From contig JAPWDM010000012.1 in the NCBI GenBank assembly GCA_035578155.1, positions 11,848,501 to 11,912,500 of the forward strand: DNA of 64,000 nucleotides. The letters are read 5' to 3'. Positions 59,836 through 64,000 of the stretch are shown in pieces. Position 1 is the stretch's first letter. Every line of letters begins with the position of its first letter. Under the pieces are notes generated by a model, which worked only from the letters and a program-made list of their open reading frames with translations, made no database searches and was not told where the DNA came from. Both the position numbers and the translations under genes were made by a program. Source of the stretch: Brachynemurus nebulosus. Lineage: Eukaryota; Arthropoda; Insecta; Neuroptera; Myrmeleontidae.

Positions 59836-61444
59836 AAAAAAAATAATTTATATTTTTTTTTATGAGAAGGCGTGAAAAGTGCGAGAAAATGTCACGTCCG
59901 TAACGAGGAGAATGGCTGAGGAAAAAAAATGCAAAATTCCAGCAATGCATTAAATATTCTAAAATATTGATTGAAGCGTAAAATTCAGCTTCCGTGATCG
60001 TAAATCTTAAAGACAAATTCTCATAGATTTCGATGTTCTGAGCAAAATGTAAAGAATATATTTTTTCGATATTTTGCTTTATTTTCGAGATAGACGTCTT
60101 CGAGAAATTTTTCGAAAATTATTTCGATATACTGAGCAAAATATAATTTCGCTTAGTTGTCGCTTATTTTGGGGTCAAAAAAAAAAAAAATCACAAAAAA
60201 GTCAGTAGGTGCATCTTCAAAAATTAGGTGAAATAAGATCTACAATAATACTAGATTTTATAGCAATAACATGACATCTATTAAAGGCGAGATTCAAGCG
60301 ATTTCTAAAGTAGGTAAATAATGAAGACAAAGCTGCAAGGGTAACCAAAATGTTATAATGTGTTTCTCGAATGCTACATAATCACTTTCTGAGAGTTCCG
60401 TGCGTGTAAGACACATGTTAGGTTAGGATTTCAAAGTCAGTAACTAGAGTTGTTCACAATTCTTGAGATAGTATTTGTTAACAATATGACTATCTGAACC
60501 TTTTACTTTCTATATGAGTTAAAAAATTTACCGAAAAATGACATTGTCAGTTAAACTGCACTAGATCCAAAAGCAGCTATTAAAAACTGGTCAAGTGCCG
60601 GTAGATAGCCTAATACGAGGACAGACAAAACTAATCTATAAAGATTTCGTAGTTTCGATTACAAAATCCTACAAACGATACAAAATTAAAAATTTCCAGT
60701 CAGTAATCTATATATAGTCACACGGATATGAATACACAACACGAGCTGACTTTTGATTTGCAACAAATTTTCGTTAGTCAAACCTAAATCTATTCGAAAA
60801 AATACAAACCTCTCGTGTAATAATAAGTGAAAAAATTGTCTAAGCACTCGAAACACTTCCAGCAGTCCATAAAACCGTCCAAAAAATCATCTGACATTCA
60901 CGCACCATTTCCAAATATTAATTATAAATTACGACAATATAATAAATGTTGAATAAACAACAAACGGTAGCCCGAGTAGCCTTAAGGTGCAATATCATCT
61001 TTTACCAGATACAGATACCCAGATATAAGTACTGAACCAGGCCAAGCCAACAAGAAGTAATAGTTTCGTGAGTGAAATATTACACATTGAATTTGTGAAC
61101 TCTGTACTAATAACTGGTTCACCTTCCCGCAGGTGACACGATCATAATAACCATAAACTTCTTAACACATACACCAGAAAAGTGGGAGAGAGGTGAAGTA
61201 TTGTACCGTACACCAACAATAATAATGAACCAAAGTGACCAATAATAGACGGACGGACAGACTGATTGAGAGAAAGAGTGAGTGCGAATGATAAAAATCT
61301 TTTGCTGCTAAATGAGCCAAAACAATTTTTAATTATTTTTGATGCAGTAAAAATTAATGTTTTGTGGTCTTTATTTATGTTAATGATGATTTTTGAAGTC
61401 GTTTATTTCAATTTTTACAAAAGTTAGGAAGATAGGGGTCACGA

Positions 61445-62745
61445 TAAAAAAGACTTATAAAAGGAATTTCATCATTTTGATTGCAAAAATGAAAAATTCA
61501 TACACAAATTACCCGAATTCAAGCAATCATTCCAATTCAGATTACTTTCCATGAAGTTTAATTTTGAGAAATTTTTCAATTTGATGATCAATAAGTTTAC
61601 TAAAAATGTTCAGTATCCTAAAAAGAGTAAATAAAATGATAAAATAATGAAAATGGAAGCAGATTACACGAATGCCACGCAAAACGGTACACCAAGAAAG
61701 GTTTGTTTCTTTCTATGTTACTATAAGTGAAGCGTATATAGGATGTTTAAAATGTACACATATATATAGATATACACATAAAGGCAATAAAGGTAACATA
61801 AGTGTGATAAAAATAAAAAATAAAAAAAAAGTTTTGTACATACCAGATCCGTAATAATAAATGCACATAGTACCATAACACTTTTTTCAAGTTAAAAATA
61901 TTTTTAAATATTCATGTTATGATATCGTTTCTGGAAAAAAAACATCGTGAAAAACGCACTATTCTGTTCAAAACTAAATATGTATTTAATTATCTAATAT
62001 ATTAATTTATTATTTTGTGTAATACACAATTCCATGAAGTTTAATTTTGAGAAAAAAGAAATTTTTCGCTTTGATAATCAATAAGTTTACTAAAAATGTT
62101 CAATATCCTAAAAAGAGCCTAAATAAAATGGTAAAATAATGAAAATGGAAGCAGATTATAGGTTTTCGAAGCAGTTCTTTTTCATTTTTACCAAAATTAA
62201 AAATGTAGAAGCCACTTGAAAAGGGACTCTCATCGAATCAGTCGTATTTCTAAAAGGAATTTTGCCATTTTGACTGCAAAAATGAAGAGTTGCTACCCAA
62301 ATTATCTTACATCAACCAGTCACTCCAATTCAGATTACCTTAATAAAGTTTAATTTGGGGAAATTTTTTTTGTATCTGATGACGTTGATTATGTTTACTA
62401 AAAATTTTCATTGTCTTAAAACTCGTAAATAAAGTGATAGGGTGAGAAAATTAGAAGCTGATTATAGGTTTTCGAAGTAGTTTTTTTCCATTTTTACCAA
62501 AATTGAGAATGTAGAAGCCACTAGAAGAGGGACTCCCGTCGAATCAGTCATATTTCTAAAAGGAATTTCGCCATTTTGACTGCAAAATTGAAAAGTTTGC
62601 ACCTAAATTATCTTAATTGAACCAGTCACTCCAATTTAGATTACTCTCATATAGTTTAATTTGAGAAAAAAGAAATTTTTTAAATCGATTACGTCATTGG
62701 GTTTACTAAAAATTTTTCGTATGTTCAAAACTGTATCGAAAAATC
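61445..62745. repeat. Diverged tandem array, ~300-bp unit, about four copies
   Basis: Units share AAAAGGAATTTC/GCCATTTTGA-TTGCAAAAATGAA, CACTCCAATTCAGATTACYT, AAGTTTAATTTTGAGAAA, AAGTTTACTAAAAATGTTCA and GAAGCAGATTATAGGTTTTC. They start near 61455, 62030 (partial), 62250 and 62550. About 350 bases (61672-62025) unlike the unit split the first two copies and may be an insertion. Tandem origin is clear. No coding. Confidence 0.78.
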
Positions 62746-63706
62746 AAGTACAAACATATTGGGATCATGATTCTCCCCCTAGACCAGGATGAATGCAAAT
62801 TTGATTCTATACTAAAAAATTTTATTTCTCAGACACATTCTATCAGAAAAATTCTACGAAAAAATCAGTAAGTACTGTTACATCAAGTAAATGCTTACAC
62901 ACCAATTAGAAGATTTTCCGTTTTATAAAGTTATACGTGTAAGACGAAATAAATAAAGATTAAACAAAGAACACAAAGATATCATTATGTCGAAACATCG
63001 AAATATAGAGTCATCGAAATACTAGAATAATAGCATTGTGTATCGTAGGTATCGAATATTACATAACGCGCTTGTCAGACCCGCTGTGATTTATTTCTAA
63101 ATAATTACATTATTTTTTCGTGAAGATGTCGACAACCTCGAAAATAGAATTATCGTATTGTCTGTCCTCTCTATTTAACATGATGATAGCATCATTTAGA
63201 GTGACAAGAATAGAAATACTACCGACTCAGTTCATAACTGTAATGGAACTAAATTGATTCATAGCTTCCTTCGATATTTACGTTCCCAATTTTTTTCGCT
63301 ATTTTTAGGGCTCCGAAGAAACAATCTCGAAATTTTTATTTCGGTTTTTCCTGTCCCCGCCTGAAATTTTGACAAAAATACAATTATTTTGACCAAGTTG
63401 CCTCAGTGAATTTCGAAAATAAAGGCAACAAAATTTTCAAAAATTCAAAAATAGAGTAGAAAATATGGTCCCTAGTAAATGAGGCATCGAGGTATGTTTC
63501 AGTGCTAAATCGTTAATGGAAGACTTGAAAGTATCCAGAAATAATTCCATATACCTACCCTATCCTGCGAAATATCGTACCAATGACTTTTTAAAATGAA
63601 GTTGAAATTTCTTTAACCAATTTTAATTTTTGAACCTCGTTTACGAAATATTGAAATTATAAGAACTTTACAATTGTGGATCCAAAAAATCTAAAAATAT
63701 ATTATA

Positions 63707-64000
63707 CAGAGTGTAAAGTATATAAATCTCGCTACGAAAACAGTGGGTAGATCTCACCCATGTAATTAATATTTGCCAATAAATTTGAACCAAAACTGTT
63801 TTTTAACAAAAAAAATTTGATACTAAATATGGGTCAAAAAAGGGAGTCTTAAAAATTCATTTTTTGTCCGGCTCTGGCCATGTTATCTTTGTAAGATAAA
63901 TTTTTTGTTTTTAAAAAAACATCTGGGAAACACGTTTACAAAATTTTATGGAATTTTAGTCATTAAAATTATTTTGTACCTTTGATACTAATAAGGTATT
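63707..64000. mobile_element. 'CAGRGYGGAAA' family MITE, cut by window end
   Basis: TA (63705-63706) CAGAGTGTAAAGTATATAAA, then GCCAATAAATTTGAACCAAA and TTTGATACTAAATATGGGTC, collinear with 54461-54912. The right end is beyond the window. Confidence 0.75.

Larger units (their letters stand above)
56148..59918. mobile_element. TIR element 'CAGCCATTCT..GTTACGGACGTGAC' interrupted by a foldback
   Basis: The left CAGCCATTCTTTTGTTACGG-ACGTGACATTTTC pairs with the right GAAAATGTCACGTCCGTAAC-GAGGAGAATGGCTG. Its own interior is a hairpin (about 59578-59835), centred on GTGACAAGAAAGTGCCTGTT-CTGTCAC. The foldback 56205-59540 with its TSD sits between the two parts. The original element is about 425 bp. 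Flanks do not give a clear target duplication. Confidence 0.72.

Noticed and set aside
59567..60016. 149-codon minus-strand frame
   Set aside because: It crosses the arms of an inverted repeat in a TIR element, has no recognisable domain and is AT-biased. No splice or promoter support.
61133..61246. Acceptor-like CTTCCCGCAG followed by ~37 open codons
   Set aside because: The translation (GDTIIITINFLTHTPEKWER...) does not resemble the expected DACH coiled coil and ends in a stop soon after, with no good donor.

Overview
This window is a piece of an AT-rich arthropod genome, almost certainly an insect. It lies inside one large gene on the + strand, and the gene is recognisable as dachshund (dac/DACH). 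Three short coding exons at 5786-5862, 9558-9794 and 25684-25947 are separated by introns of 3695 and 15889 bases. More than 38 kb of intron follows the third exon. All three exons join in one reading frame through phase-1 introns with GT-AG borders, giving about 192 consecutive residues. These contain the SPTAHSPVLNLSKS block, an acidic low-complexity stretch, and the start of the conserved C-terminal DACH coiled-coil box (ETLLRNIQGLLKVAADNARQ). The N-terminal Ski/Sno-like DACH box must lie upstream of the window, and the rest of the C-terminal box and the stop codon downstream. I found no other host gene, no rRNA and no intact tRNA. The species cannot be told from this window.

The introns are a dense graveyard of non-autonomous DNA transposons, many of them nested. 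Most can be delimited by paired terminal inverted repeats (TIRs) and target-site duplications (TSDs). (1) hAT elements with 8-bp TSDs lie at 1426, 2704, 12265, 20481, 35498, 43981, 45005, 46177, 48237 and 51645. (2) TA-flanked Tc1/mariner/pogo-like elements include a four-copy family with the word TATGCGGTGGATAGGGACCGCATA, an 'ACACGGAGAGAAAA' family, a 'CAGRGYGGAAA' family and a 957-bp element with a pogo/Tigger-like zinc-finger remnant. (3) A PIF/Harbinger element with TAA TSDs is at 19772. (4) Helitron-like sequence is at 22636 (+) and 39740 (-). (5) A striking set of at least seven unrelated-looking TIR families all sit on TTAA targets and begin GG (TTAA-GG...). Several of these are long foldbacks. 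(6) A 3336-bp foldback element at 56205-59540 has a perfect 9-bp TSD and arms built of ~148-bp tandem units, and it is inserted in another TIR element.

Layout: 1-5785, intron with nested hAT, TA and TTAA elements; 5786-5862, exon A; 5863-9557, intron with a tRNA-derived SINE head and a ~190-bp-arm inverted repeat; 9558-9794, exon B; 9795-25683, intron with many MITEs, (TA)n arrays, tRNA-like sequences and Helitron repeats; 25684-25947, exon C; 25948-64000, intron crowded with foldbacks, ending in the large foldback element and a ~300-bp tandem array. Several near-perfect inverted repeats would be transcribed as double-stranded RNA within dac pre-mRNA. The only other protein traces are a hAT transposase dimerisation-domain fragment (46352-46606, - strand) and the pogo-like zinc finger (about 50670-50830).
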